Part shown: piece after piece, positions 1-11,156 of the stretch
How the letters are laid out: every line of letters starts with the position of its first letter
How positions within the stretch are numbered: the stretch's first letter is position 1
Assembly (NCBI GenBank): GCA_001600695.1
Contig: BCKQ01000003.1
Location: 1,207,040 to 1,271,039, forward strand
DNA: 64,000 bases
Origin: Ascoidea asiatica
Lineage: Eukaryota > Ascomycota > Saccharomycetes > Ascoideales > Ascoideaceae
Direction of reading: 5' to 3'
Notes under the pieces: generated by a model
What the model was told of the DNA's origin: nothing
Seen by the model: only the letters and a program-made list of their open reading frames with translations
The model's database searches: none
Translations under genes and position numbers: made by a program

Positions 1-136
1 TGGTCAATGATTTTTCAATCATTCATAATATACAACTGCATTATATAAAATATTTAATGAAAACTGATTAATGAATATAGATATACTGTATATATATATA
101 TAGTAAATTAAAAATGCAATATATTTACATAAAGAA

Positions 137-700
137 TTATAATTTAGCTAAAATTGAATCAGCACCACTAACAGAGACTCCACTTTTAGTTTCTTGTTCG
201 GAATAGACAACTATGCCATTTTTAACAACAATAGCATATCTTGAAGTTCTAAGTCCCATACCATTAGCACTTGCATCCTTTGTGTAACCGATTGAATTTG
301 AAAATTGAGTATTTCCATCACTTGCAAATACAACTTTTGGAGTGAAAGTAGATTCTAAAGTTTCCTTTAATGAAAATGGTAATTCTTTTGAACTGAATAA
401 ATCTTTTTTCCAAGCATTTAAAACAAAGCAATCATTGTTCGAAATAATTAAAATTAAATCAACTTTTTTAGTTTTGAAATCATCCAATTTTTTCAAGATA
501 TCTGGAATATGAGTATTACTACATGTTGGAGTAAAAGCACCAGGAACCGAAACTATAATAAAAGTTTTATATTTCTTCATAAATTCATCATCAATTGTTA
601 ATTTCAATGGTCTTGAGCATGCATTAGTTTCTAGATCTATATCAAGATGTCTGAATTCAAAACCTGTTGGGAATTTGGAATTAACTTTTAAGCCAGTCAT
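137..700 (-). CDS. Peroxiredoxin, Ahp1/PMP20 type, with peroxisomal targeting signal
   Basis: 187 residues. Reduces hydrogen peroxide and alkyl hydroperoxides through a reactive cysteine (Prx5/Ahp1 family). The peroxidatic site is VPGAFTPTC, with Cys60 and the family's conserved Pro and Thr. Cys28 sits where Ahp1 carries its resolving cysteine, so a two-cysteine cycle is likely. The last residues are LAKL; AKL is a classical PTS1, so peroxisomal matrix import is inferred, as for PMP20 of methylotrophic yeasts. Full length for the family; the ATG starts a normal N-terminus. The next gene on the same strand is 478 bp upstream, so it has its own promoter. Family certain, location inferred. Confidence 0.93.
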   Translation of the reverse strand: MTGLKVNSKFPTGFEFRHLDIDLETNACSRPLKLTIDDEFMKKYKTFIIVSVPGAFTPTCSNTHIPDILKKLDDFKTKKVDLILIISNNDCFVLNAWKKDLFSSKELPFSLKETLESTFTPKVVFASDGNTQFSNSIGYTKDASANGMGLRTSRYAIVVKNGIVVYSEQETKSGVSVSGADSILAKL

Positions 701-1178
701 TGTTGAATTAGTTCACGATATTAGCACTTGGATATGAAAATATATTCAATAGGAAAATGAGTTTTTGATTCTTTTCTAATTGAATTATCTGAAGAATTGA
801 AAGTATCAACTCAAGAATTCTTTTTGCAAATGAAAAAAATAATGGATTTTTTTATTACTTTATATGATTAGTAACTACTCGAGTTTGCCCGGTATTAGAG
901 ATGGAGATGCTGTAGATCGGGTTTGAATCGCTCCTCCGAGATCAGTTCTATTTCAGGATTTAAATACAAAACAATAGAGTAAATAATCAAAAAAGATAAT
1001 ACTTATTGAAACTTATTGAAATTCGTTATTAATTGGAAGATTATATATATATATAAAGATAAAAGAAATAAAACTGATCTATATATTGTATACTATAAAG
1101 TTTTAAAAGCGATTGGCAATTACTGAAAGAGTTCATCCCTTTTTTTGCAGTAAAAAAAAAAAATCAAAAACATTCATA
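701..1178. other. Intergenic: peroxiredoxin promoter and 3' flank of the EF-hand gene
   Basis: AT-rich spacer between two minus-strand genes. It holds short poly-A/T runs and a slightly GC-richer patch around 880-955. No gene is supported; a small ORF here starts with TTG and is antisense to the EF-hand gene's 3' end. Confidence 0.6.
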
Positions 1179-2144
1179 TTAATCAACAATATCCATTATT
1201 TCTTTTATGAAATCAAAATAAGAAAACAGTGCATAAGGATCATTAGAACTATAATTTTTTTCTTTGAGGTTATTATTTTTCTCATGTTTTATGAAAATTT
1301 GAGTTAATTGAATAATCAAAAGTATACTTTCAACAAAAGAGTCAAATTTCATGACATTATTATTATCATTGGTAGAATGAGAAGGAGGTAAAAGTATTGA
1401 ATATTTTCTAAATATGAAACTATTCAAATCCCTTGATAAATTAAATTTCAAGCCTATCAAAGCATTATTGAATTCATTTTCATCGATATAAAAATTTTTA
1501 TCAATATCTGAATTTGAAAAAATATTTCTCCACGATAAAATCCCATCAAATAAAAGTTTAAATTCATCGAAATCTAATAGAAGTGAACTGTTTAAATTAC
1601 CATTGTTTGAAAGATTTTTATTTGGTAAAAATTTTTTTATTAATGATTTTATAGTTGAGATCCTAAAAGATGAGGAGTCATCATTTCTTAAGGCTAATTG
1701 TAATTCATAAAGATTTAAATATCCATCATTATTTCTATCCACTCTTTTGAAAGAATTTTTTAATTGATCTTTCATTGATAATGGTTGCTTTATTTCATTT
1801 TCATCTGTTACTGGACTTTGATGAGGCAATGAAGAATTTCCATTTGTTGATGATTGCTTATTCATAGCAAATTCATTAGCAGCTTCCATTGTTGAAAACA
1901 TTCTTGTATCTGTTATAGGCTGATGTTTATTTATAATTTCATTATCATTTTGAATCTCTGGAGATTTAGATTGAGACTGAGATTCAGGTTGATTCAACTC
2001 TCTTGGAGTTGTGAACATGATTAAATCATCTCCTTTATATTTATTTAAGCTCGGATCTGATCTGTTGATTGGCAAAGAATTTTCTTCTTTAATGCTCTTT
2101 GATTGATGTGATTTTTGTTTCAATTTCATATGACTCAAAAACAT
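1179..2144 (-). CDS. PEF1: Penta-EF-hand calcium-binding protein, Pef1-like
   Basis: 321 residues. A low-complexity polar N-terminal half (about residues 1-120, Ser/Gln/Asn-rich) precedes an EF-hand domain. The first hand has a canonical 12-residue loop at 136-147, DRNNDGYLNLYE, with acidic or Asn ligands at positions 1, 3, 5, 9 and Glu at 12. A second good loop, DIDKNFYIDENE, lies at 213-224. Degenerate hands follow, as usual in the ALG-2/Pef1 penta-EF-hand family, where the last hand serves dimerisation. Length and layout match fungal Pef1, a calcium-responsive protein linked to polar bud growth and cation homeostasis. The specific orthology is my inference; EF-hand identity is secure. Confidence 0.75.
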   Translation of the reverse strand: MFLSHMKLKQKSHQSKSIKEENSLPINRSDPSLNKYKGDDLIMFTTPRELNQPESQSQSKSPEIQNDNEIINKHQPITDTRMFSTMEAANEFAMNKQSSTNGNSSLPHQSPVTDENEIKQPLSMKDQLKNSFKRVDRNNDGYLNLYELQLALRNDDSSSFRISTIKSLIKKFLPNKNLSNNGNLNSSLLLDFDEFKLLFDGILSWRNIFSNSDIDKNFYIDENEFNNALIGLKFNLSRDLNSFIFRKYSILLPPSHSTNDNNNVMKFDSFVESILLIIQLTQIFIKHEKNNNLKEKNYSSNDPYALFSYFDFIKEIMDIVD

Positions 2145-5100
2145 TTTAAATTGATGTTGAATTAGATTATTAGTACTGTATTTTTATTTATATCTAAATT
2201 GAATTTTTTTTTAGAAATAAAGGGTTTTAAATAATTAGAAAAAAAGTTAATTGGATGAAAATATTGTAGAAAAAGGAGAATATCAATCTGATAATTAGAA
2301 AAATAAATTTGCTGAACAGTTGTTAGAATTAACTAATTGAAATTGCAAGTAGTTTATCAAGAGGTTGTAAACACAAAAATAATAACTTTCTGTTTGAAAC
2401 CGACAACATGCTTTTTTTTATGTATTTGGTATCATTGGAAAATGCTAACAATAAGTAAATGAATACAAATATAATTAGCTTGTGAAGGGTACCTACATGT
2501 TTACCCTGAATTTATCATAATTACATAAAAAAATTATTTGATTTATAATAGATTTTTGAAATAAAAAGAGCACTTTTTGAATTACACAATTATTGTTCGT
2601 TTTTATTGCATCTTTTTACCTTTTTTTATATTCAGCAGTTGAACTAAGTTCATAAACTTTACAAAATTTAATGTATTCTTCCGGAATTGGAATTAGTCGA
2701 TTTTATTTAGGACATCTAAATCTAATATTTGGGACGAAGTTTATTGGATTTCCCAAGTTTAAGATTTTGAGTAAAACTAAATCATTTGGTTGATATTATA
2801 TTAATGACATTTGAGCAAAAAAAAAGAATTGTAAAGAATAAAAAAACAAGGTGCTTTTTTTCAAATTGATTATTAATGTTACCATTGATCATTTTTATAA
2901 TTTTGGAAAACCGAACTAAATTTTACGAACAATGTTTTAAAAACTTTCCAGTTTTTTTTCTTTGGATAACCAATAATACAATTTTTTTAATAAAATAACC
3001 TGATAAACTCCAATCTTAATTTTTAAAGAATCTTTTCAGGTTGCTAATATATTATTGAGATGTAAAAAAGTAAAGTAAATTGACGCAGGTTTTATGAACA
3101 GCACGTTTCCACTTTTTTCAATTGCATTCTAAATTTCACTTTAGATGAGTCAAATTCCAAAACCTAAATTGTGCACAATAATACACTTTGATGCTTAAAA
3201 AAAAGTATTGTGCAGTCATATACCGACTTTTTTTTTTTAGTGTCAGAATAACGGTAATAGTTACCCTAATATAAATATGATGTAACACCAAATAAAAAAA
3301 ATTGTTAAGTCGATAATTTCTCCTTAAATTGAATAAATAATCATTATTAAGGGTTTCTGAAAAAAATTGAAATTTAAAAATGAGAGTAATCTTTGAATAT
3401 TATTCTATTACATTATTAGAAAAATTTGAAAGGAAAAAACCTTTAATAGAAACATTAATATATTTGGTTCCATTTATAATAAGCTTTCAATTTTTAGGTT
3501 TTTCTCTTTCAAAAAGATGTGAGTGGGGGAAAGAAAAAGAAAAAAAAAAAAAAAATGAAAAGAAATTAATTACAAAAATCAAAATTTTAATAACATTTTT
3601 TAATCAAAATATCTAATTGAGAATTAATTAAGTTACAATTGGGGAATTTTCGAGAAGAAAAAGATTGGCAAATGACTTTCAGATACTTACTTTTAAATTT
3701 TTTTTTTCTTTTTTTTTTTCTTTTACATTTGCCTACCCATACCTGTAAGATTTTTTCATATAAAAAGTTATTATCTGGGAATTTCCAAATTCGCTCTATT
3801 TTGAAATATTTTAGGATATGAAAATTTAATAAAAGCATGTTGAAAATGCACCTTCTTCTTTTTCTTTTTACTTACCAAATGAATTTGAAATCAGAACCAG
3901 ATTTTGAGATTTTGGGTGTCGTAGAAAAAACGAACTCTGTTCCATCTAATATTTCATTATTTTGCAACCATCCAAACTTGAAATCTTATAATGTCTTAGT
4001 CTAGAATATAATAGGAAAAATTTTTTACTGGACGAGTGAAATTGGAGTTACTCTGTTAAAAAAGATAGCCTTTTATGGAAAAAAAAATAAAAAAAACTGC
4101 ACAAAGATTGTACCTACATTTTTTTTTTTGAAAATGTTTAATTATTTGTTCAATGACTAATAAACTGAAATTTGTTTTTGAAAACTTAACGTTACTACGT
4201 TGTTTTAAAAGATTTCAGAGTAACAAAAACCACCATTTGTGTTATCCTAAGTTGTAGAAGTCAGCAATATGAAATCCAGAGTTATGGTTCGTTAAAATGT
4301 TACGCAAATCTGCGGCAAACTGCTCATCACGGATATACGTGGATTACCCAAATATAGTAAAGTAAGGGAATAAATTGTAAAAACAAAAGGAAAAGTGAAA
4401 TTGCGCGAAATCTGGGATTTCACATAAGCCCCAGTAGCTGTTTTGCAGTCGTAGCAGCACAGTAAGGCTGAAAGTAGCAAACGCATGCGGAGGCCAGAGA
4501 TAGAGCGCTCACCCTTTGCGAAGTCATCTGCAGGCCCGCAACTCCATTTTACTGCACTTGGCTGGCTGTGGCTGGTGGCGGGTGAAATGTGGTAGTACCG
4601 AGCAACCCCTAGAACTGCAACAACTTTCTGATATTCCCCTAATAAATGGTCTTGTAATAAACATGGGTTTGCAAAGCCCAAATCAAACAGGGAAAGTCAC
4701 AGGACCGGTAGGGAAGCTACGGAACCTGTTGATATTGAAATTAAAAGCGGGTCTGAAGGTGGGTAACTAGCGGATGGGTTTCCGGCAGATTGAAAAGATA
4801 TCGGATGCAAATATGTAGATTTTATTTCATATTGGGAAACTTTTAATTTTCATAAAGAATAAATGAAGCAGCTTCTGCTTCTTCTTGTACGGAAGGAAAT
4901 AATTATCAAAGATGAGAAGAATGAATTTTTCATCTATTTATAGTCACATTCCCAAGATTCTATGTTTAGCAGTCGCTAGAAGGAAAATCAGCCTAACGAA
5001 AACAGGAGCAAAGCCATTGAAAGCAGTACCAAAAAAAATGCCAATTAGACAATAATCAAAGCTAACGGAATAGATTCCGACAAACTCCATATATCACGGA

Positions 5101-6548
5101 TATATGCTGCCCTACACAAAGAGGACATTTTTATTTATACCTTCCTCAGTGAGTTAAATCCTTGACCGGACCGCATCAAATCCGAAATTTGAACAGTGTT
5201 GCTGGTCCGCCAGATTCTGAAAGTCACACATAAGCTAGATTAGCCAGGAAAACCAAGTAAACCAGATACAGTAAATGCACCAAAAACATCATAAAACCCA
5301 CTAGGATGGGCACTAAGCTAGTGTATATTTAGCCCAAGTTACTATCAATCCGGAAGCAAACTGCCCAGGAAATGTCTTGGTTTTTGCCCAGAAATATTAT
5401 GGAAATAAACTGGGAAATGCTTTAGAAATCCCTGGTAAAACGGATCAAGGAAGTTACACGAAAAGCAACTTCAGGCCAGCTTTTGCAAACTGAAAAAACA
5501 TAGAAAAACATAAGAAACTTATTTTAGAACTTTTGATTATATTTAGGCAAAAGTTTATATCTTTTGAAATTGAAAATCAAAGAGAATCTGCAAGAAAAGT
5601 TAACTCCTGTTTCATCAAATCTTAAAACCCAAGCCAATTAACCTTGGCTTTCAATTCTATTTTACCAAATCTTATTACTAATTTTCTTAAATATCTATTA
5701 AAATTTATTCATATTATTCAATATTATTCATGCTAATCAATACTATTCGTACCATTCGTATTATTCTTTTAATTTCAAACTGCTTACTCTAGTAATATTT
5801 CTCACAATCCATACAACTTAGGTTATTTTAAGAAGAAAAAAGAAAAGTCCCAGGCTGAAAAACACTCCAAACAACCTTCAAAAGAAACTATTCTTTAAAT
5901 TTCACATATTAAAACTTATTATCAATTAATAACTCTTTATATCATACTGTACTGTTATCAAGTTTATTATCAAAATTTCATAATTCTTTCAATATTTCTA
6001 CAGCTTAAATTATAGTTACTTTGTAAAATGAATCTTGGTTTTGCTTTTTTTTAAAAGTCAATTTCACCACCACCCTTTTATTTATAATTCAAAATTTTTA
6101 TATCTATACTGAATTTTGAAACTAATATAAATTATTCACTAATTCCCCCTTTACATTACTTAATTTATTATTCGTTTTCTTTTCATTCATTATTCTTTAT
6201 ATATTAATCACTGTTAATTAATATTCATTTAAATTTGGATTATTGATTATTGATTGTTTATTATATATAATATATTTCAAAGATAGCTAATGTATACTAT
6301 ATTATATTATATAATTAATCGGTCTTTCATATAAAATAGTCAAATTATTATATATCAAAATAATCAGATAATCAGATAATTAAGTTTTTTTTTTTATAAA
6401 TTTGATTCAATTTCTCAAAGAAGAAAACTAAAAAAAAAACTAAATACTCTCGCTTTAATAATATAATTTAAATTCAATTATATTGATTCTTTCCTTTAGC
6501 AATTAATTTATTATATAAAATATTTCTTTGATAATAATTTAATTCATA
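2145..6548. other. Long non-coding stretch with a GC-richer island
   Basis: 4.4 kb without a convincing gene. Positions 2145-4250 and 5500-6548 are very AT-rich with many homopolymer runs. About 4270-5500 is clearly richer in G+C and carries ORFs of up to 129 codons at 4292-4681 (minus) and about 84 at 4516-4770 (plus); neither resembles a known family and they overlap on opposite strands. A 78-codon ORF at 3380-3616 ends in lysine runs and looks like chance. The last 800 bp, pyrimidine-rich with TATA-like stretches, is probably the EXG1 promoter. Confidence 0.5.
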
Positions 6549-7841
6549 ATGTTTTCAAAAACAATATATATATTGTTTTTAACATTTTTCATTTCTTTCA
6601 CAATTTCTTCACCAATAACATCAAAAAATATTTTAAAGAAAAAAGATATTTTATCAAATTCAAAAAGAGATGTATATGATTATCAAGGTCAAAAAATCCA
6701 AGGTATTAATTTAGGTGGTTGGTTAGTATTAGAACCTTTTATAACTCCATCTTTATTTACTTATGATGATTCAGATCCAATTGATGAATATACTTTAACT
6801 ACTTATCTTGGTAAAGACACAGCTTTAGAAGTTTTATCAAATCATTGGAATACTTGGTTAACTGAAGATGATTTCAAAGACATTGCAAATTATGGTTTAA
6901 ATGCTGTTAGAATTCCAATTGGTTATTGGGCTTTTTATCTTAATGATGACGATCCTTATGTTCAAGGTCAAGCTGATATTTTAGAAAATGCAATCACCTG
7001 GGCAAGAAATAATAGTTTAAAAGTTTGGGTTGATTTACATGGTGCTGTTGGTTCTCAAAATGGTTTTGATAACTCTGGTCAAAGAGATGTTTTAGATTGG
7101 CAAAATTATGATAATGTTAATAAAACTTTACAAGCTTTAGATTCATTATTAGATAGATTTGCAACTGAAGAAAATGAAGATACAATCATTGGTTTTGAAT
7201 TAATTAATGAACCTTTAGGACCTTCTTTATCTCTAGATAAAATTAAGGAATATTTTGTTAGTGGTTATAATTTAGTAAGAAATACTCATGGTTCCTCAAA
7301 TAATGTTATCATTCATGATGCATTTGAAGCTGTTAATTATTGGGATGATTTTATGTTAACTTCTGATAATTATTATAATGTTGTTTTAGATCATCATCAT
7401 TATCAAGTATTTTCAACTGGTGAATTACAAAGAACACTTGATGAACATGTTGCTTATGCATGTTATTTAGGATCTCAAGAAACAACAGAAACACACTGGA
7501 ATATTATTGGTGAATGGTCAGCAGCTTTAACAGATTGTGCATATTGGTTAAATGGTGCAGGAAGAGGTGCAAGATATGATTCTTCATATGATGATGCAAC
7601 ATATGTTGGATCTTGTGATGGTATTAGTGATATTTCAAGTTGGGATGATACTCAAAAAACTAATACTAGAAAATATATTGAAGCTCAATTAGATGCATAT
7701 TCAACTAATGAAGGATGGTTTTTCTGGACTTATAAAACTGAAAGTACAGTTGAATGGGATTTCAAAGTTTTAGCAGATAACGGTTTATTTCCACAACCTC
7801 TTGATGATCGTCAATATGGTGAACAATGTTGGTATTCTTAA
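6549..7841 (+). CDS. EXG1: Secreted exo-1,3-beta-glucanase, GH5 family
   Basis: 430 residues. Hydrolyses 1,3-beta-glucan from the non-reducing end in the cell wall. A hydrophobic signal peptide covers about residues 4-21; a Lys-Arg pair at 39-40 is a Kex2-type propeptide site, just before the mature start DVYDYQGQKIQGINLGGWL. Catalytic residues are visible: acid/base Glu221 in FELINEPLG and nucleophile Glu322 in IIGEWSAALTDC. The substrate-binding HHHYQVF block is at 282-288. Length matches yeast EXG1 and Candida XOG1. There is no C-terminal GPI signal, so release to wall or medium is expected. Confidence 0.96.
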   Translation: MFSKTIYILFLTFFISFTISSPITSKNILKKKDILSNSKRDVYDYQGQKIQGINLGGWLVLEPFITPSLFTYDDSDPIDEYTLTTYLGKDTALEVLSNHWNTWLTEDDFKDIANYGLNAVRIPIGYWAFYLNDDDPYVQGQADILENAITWARNNSLKVWVDLHGAVGSQNGFDNSGQRDVLDWQNYDNVNKTLQALDSLLDRFATEENEDTIIGFELINEPLGPSLSLDKIKEYFVSGYNLVRNTHGSSNNVIIHDAFEAVNYWDDFMLTSDNYYNVVLDHHHYQVFSTGELQRTLDEHVAYACYLGSQETTETHWNIIGEWSAALTDCAYWLNGAGRGARYDSSYDDATYVGSCDGISDISSWDDTQKTNTRKYIEAQLDAYSTNEGWFFWTYKTESTVEWDFKVLADNGLFPQPLDDRQYGEQCWYS

Positions 7842-8614
7842 AAAAATTAATTTAAAATGATTTTTCTTTTAATATATATAAATCATATATACTATAAATT
7901 TTTTTTTTTTTGAATTTTTTTTTGTTCAAGCAGTTGCAAAATTAGATCTTTATATGAAATTTCTTTAATTATTAACCCCTTTAACCTTTTCTTTCTTAAT
8001 GTTGACAAATCTTAGAAAAGTTCAATTTTTTATAACCTTTAATTTTATCTTTCTTCAAATTATTTTCAATATTTTTTTTCCCTATTCATTTATTTATCTT
8101 CAGGCACTTTTAATGAAAAAAAAAGAGAAACTAATGTTACATTCGATAAATTAATGATAAATTCAATACATTCAAATATATTCAATAATCTTTAATTAAA
8201 AAAAAAAGTATTTAAAGACTTTGTAGACCTTTACAGAGCCTTTTGGCTTAGGAGGTTGTCAGGCAATTTTGAGCCTCAATTGCTAGGATAAATGTAACAA
8301 TCAAATATCGTGATAACTAAAACGATTTCTCATATTGAATTTTTTATAACGGAGTCGTCAATTGCAGCAAATTCATTTCAACCACAACACCAGCATAAAA
8401 TCCACTTTATTTTGAAGAGAGAACTTTCTACTAATATTAACATAATTAAGTTGAGATTTAGGTCAATCTTAATTTTCAAACCTAAAGCTGCATATTTAAC
8501 TGGCCAATAGTCTGCGGGCATCGGATAAACTTCTTACTTTTGTGCATCTGAGTTGCTGGTTAAGCGCAGCATTGATGGAACACGAGCACAACGCAAGTTT
8601 AACACAACACAAAA

Positions 8615-8650
8615 ATTGAAAGCACGTTATTGAAAGCACGTTATTGAAAG
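8615..8650. repeat. 14-bp tandem repeat, 2.6 copies
   Basis: The unit ATTGAAAGCACGTT occurs twice perfectly and then again for its first eight bases. It lies in the GC-richer patch between EXG1 and the transporter cluster. Read directly from the sequence; function unknown. Confidence 0.9.
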
Positions 8651-8873
8651 TTCTGCGTTGGGACAGAAAGTGTGTGTAGTAAATCGCGGACATTCAACTT
8701 GAATATTTCTGCCGAGAAAAGGATATCATATTTTCTTAAATGGAAACTTTCCCGCTCACAAAGGTTTTATTCAGTTTCAATGCGGGATTCTGTTTAATAA
8801 TTTATTACCCGAACACTTCCTGCGTTTGAACATCACGTGTGATAGGAATTAAGGCCATTTATAGAAACCAATC

Positions 8874-8902
8874 ATTTGGTGTTCTGTTCGCGAACACCAA
8901 AT
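8874..8902. repeat. Perfect 11-bp inverted repeat, 7-nt loop
   Basis: Arms ATTTGGTGTTC (8874-8884) and GAACACCAAAT (8892-8902) pair perfectly across TGTTCGC. The right arm overlaps a second palindrome, AACACCAA-A-TTGGTGTT, that runs on to about 8909, so the same 8-mer is present three times in alternating orientation. It could be an operator-like protein site or a hairpin; it lies about 520 bp upstream of the first transporter. Confidence 0.8.
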
Positions 8903-9422
8903 TGGTGTTTATTATTGGAAAATTATAATCAGGTCGGCAAAAAAATTAAATTAACTGTTAGATTTATATCGCTTTGCGTTTTACATTTAAATTTATTTCA
9001 GATCAAACTTTTGACTATGCTATTTCTAAAGCATATTGTCTATAGTCCATATCTACAGAAATATCATTTGTTAAACTATTTTTTAATTAAGTCCTCTGAT
9101 TCATTGAAATGTTTTAAATCGGTTTTAAATAAGCTGTAATCATTAATAATGTTATAGTTATTGCATATTAATTTATCTCGAGAAATGATAACCAGTCTAA
9201 TATGTTTTATTTTCATTTATTTCATTATGTTTGTGGTTTTGATCAATTTTTCGTTATTTATTTAAAAAGACCTTTATCCTTAAATCTTAGCTATTTATGT
9301 TTCTGGAAAGAGTACTTATGAAATTCTTTATACTTTCTACAATGAATCAATTCTAATTTGATTTCTGTTTTAAAAATTAATAAATTTAATTTAATTTCAA
9401 AATATATTATATCATAATTAAA

Positions 9423-11156
9423 ATGGCGAAACAATCTTTCTTGAACCAACTTAAAACTTTTCCAATTGCTCAAATAAGTATAGTTCTTTTAGCAAGATTA
9501 GCAGAACCAATAAATTTTTCATCAGTATTTCCATATATTTATTTTATGGTTAGAGATTTTCATATTGCGAAAAATGAATCAGATATTTCAAAATTCACAA
9601 GTTATTTTCCTTCTGTTTTTGCTTTAGCTCAGGTTTTTACTTCAATAAAATGGTTTCAATTCAGTCAAATTCATGGTAGAAAATTAACGATAATTATTGG
9701 TTTATCTGGAAGTTTTTTATCTGCAATTTTATTTGGATTATCTCCAAATTATTATGTTGCACTTTTTTCAAAATTTATAATGGGCTCATTAAATGGTAAT
9801 ATTCCTGTTATAAGAACAATTGTTGGAGAAATTGCAACTGAAAGAAAACATCAAGCAATTGCTTTTGGTAGTATTCCATTAATATGGTATCTTGGCTCTG
9901 TGATTGGACCATTCATTGGTGGTACTTTTGCAACTCCAAATAAAAAAGATGACTATTATAATGATATAAACAATAATATTTTTAATAATAGTCCATCAAA
10001 TTATTTGATTTTTAAAAAATTTCCATATTTCTTACCAAATTTAATTTGTGCAATAATACTTTTATTTAGTATAACATTTTTTTTCTTATTTTTTGAGGAA
10101 ACTTGTCCTAAATTAAAAAATGAATATGATTTCGGTTTAGTCTTAGGTGATTATTTATTAAAATTTTTTGGTTTAAAAAATGAAAATTTTAAAAGACCTT
10201 GGGAAATTAAAAAATTGAACGAAAATAATAATTCAAATATAAACTTTAATAGAGTATCAACCTCAAACGATTCATTGGTTATTTTTGAAGGGACTCCCAC
10301 ATGCGAATCTGAACCATTGATAAAAAAAAATAATTCAATTCAACAAAATAAATCAAATAGATCACTGACTATTGAAGAAGAGGAACAAGAAGTTAGTAAA
10401 ATTCCTTGGAAAGAGATTTTTTTAAAATCGGAAAATAATAGATTGATATTAGCATACTTTTACTTGGGATTATTTGAAGTTATTTATCTTCAATTTTTTC
10501 CAGTTTTCTTATCAATAAATTTTTCTGATGATTCTAAATTTCCGTTTAAAATAGCTGGAGGTCTTGGATTTGATTCAGATATGATTGGTATATTACTTTC
10601 AAGTACAGGGGTTGTGGGTATAATTGCAATTTTATGTTTCTTCCCATTGTTAGATAGATATTTTGCCCCAGTTAAAGTTTTTAGATTTTTACAAAGAATT
10701 TATCCATTTATTGCATTTTTTTTACCATTTGTTATTTTTTTATTACCAGAAAATTTATATAATGATCCTTTATTGCCTAATGATGAGAGAAATTTGAAAC
10801 TTACAAAAATTGCATTATATGCTATATCAATGTCAACTATGATTTGTGATTCATTATCATTTCCTACTTTAAATTTATTATTACATATTGCTTCTCCTCC
10901 AAAATATAGAGCAATTATCAATACTTTGTCACTTTCTGGATCTTCTTTTGCCAGGTTCATTGGGCCTTTAATTTGGGGAAGATTAATTTCACTATCAGTA
11001 AAATATGAAATTGGTTGGCTAGCTTGGTGGATTCTATCCTTGATTTCAATTTTGGGTTATATTATAGGCCGTGAATTAGAAAAGGGAAAAGGCAATGAAG
11101 TAATGAAAGATGAATCAGATGAAGAAGTAAATGAAGAAATCAGTCAAGTAGTTTAA
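9423..11156 (+). CDS. Major facilitator transporter, YCR023C/ZIF1-like (tandem copy 1)
   Basis: 577 residues. Multi-pass membrane transporter with about 11-12 hydrophobic segments. The N-terminal half has ARLAEPINFSSVFPYIYFM and a degenerate MFS motif A ending HGRK (GRK at 85-87), then TERKHQAIAFGS. A hydrophilic central loop (about 255-335) is Asn/Ser/Glu-rich and ends EIPWKEIF-like (KIPWKEIF). The tail is acidic. The pattern matches the fungal family that includes S. cerevisiae YCR023C and resembles plant ZIF1-type carriers. Substrate unknown. It heads a tandem array with two close paralogues downstream on the same strand. Confidence 0.85.
   Translation: MAKQSFLNQLKTFPIAQISIVLLARLAEPINFSSVFPYIYFMVRDFHIAKNESDISKFTSYFPSVFALAQVFTSIKWFQFSQIHGRKLTIIIGLSGSFLSAILFGLSPNYYVALFSKFIMGSLNGNIPVIRTIVGEIATERKHQAIAFGSIPLIWYLGSVIGPFIGGTFATPNKKDDYYNDINNNIFNNSPSNYLIFKKFPYFLPNLICAIILLFSITFFFLFFEETCPKLKNEYDFGLVLGDYLLKFFGLKNENFKRPWEIKKLNENNNSNINFNRVSTSNDSLVIFEGTPTCESEPLIKKNNSIQQNKSNRSLTIEEEEQEVSKIPWKEIFLKSENNRLILAYFYLGLFEVIYLQFFPVFLSINFSDDSKFPFKIAGGLGFDSDMIGILLSSTGVVGIIAILCFFPLLDRYFAPVKVFRFLQRIYPFIAFFLPFVIFLLPENLYNDPLLPNDERNLKLTKIALYAISMSTMICDSLSFPTLNLLLHIASPPKYRAIINTLSLSGSSFARFIGPLIWGRLISLSVKYEIGWLAWWILSLISILGYIIGRELEKGKGNEVMKDESDEEVNEEISQVV

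Larger units (their letters stand above)
7842..9422. other. Intergenic: EXG1 3' flank and promoter of the first transporter
   Basis: 1.6 kb. A T-rich tract follows EXG1. About 8480-8720 is locally GC-richer and holds a 14-bp tandem repeat. A strong hairpin lies at 8874-8902. ORFs here are short, partly with GTG or TTG starts, and match nothing I recognise. Confidence 0.5.

Noticed and set aside
905-945. GGTTTGAATCG, resembling a tRNA B box
   Set aside because: The stems do not form and no A box lies at the right distance.
4292-4770. Overlapping ORFs of 129 (minus) and 84 (plus) codons
   Set aside because: No recognisable motif, overlap on opposite strands, and they exist only because the patch is GC-richer and so has fewer stops.
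8236-8251. GAGCCTTTTGGCTTAG, resembling the 5' stem of U2 snRNA
   Set aside because: The U2 branch-site pairing sequence and Sm site do not follow; it is explained as a short chance hairpin.
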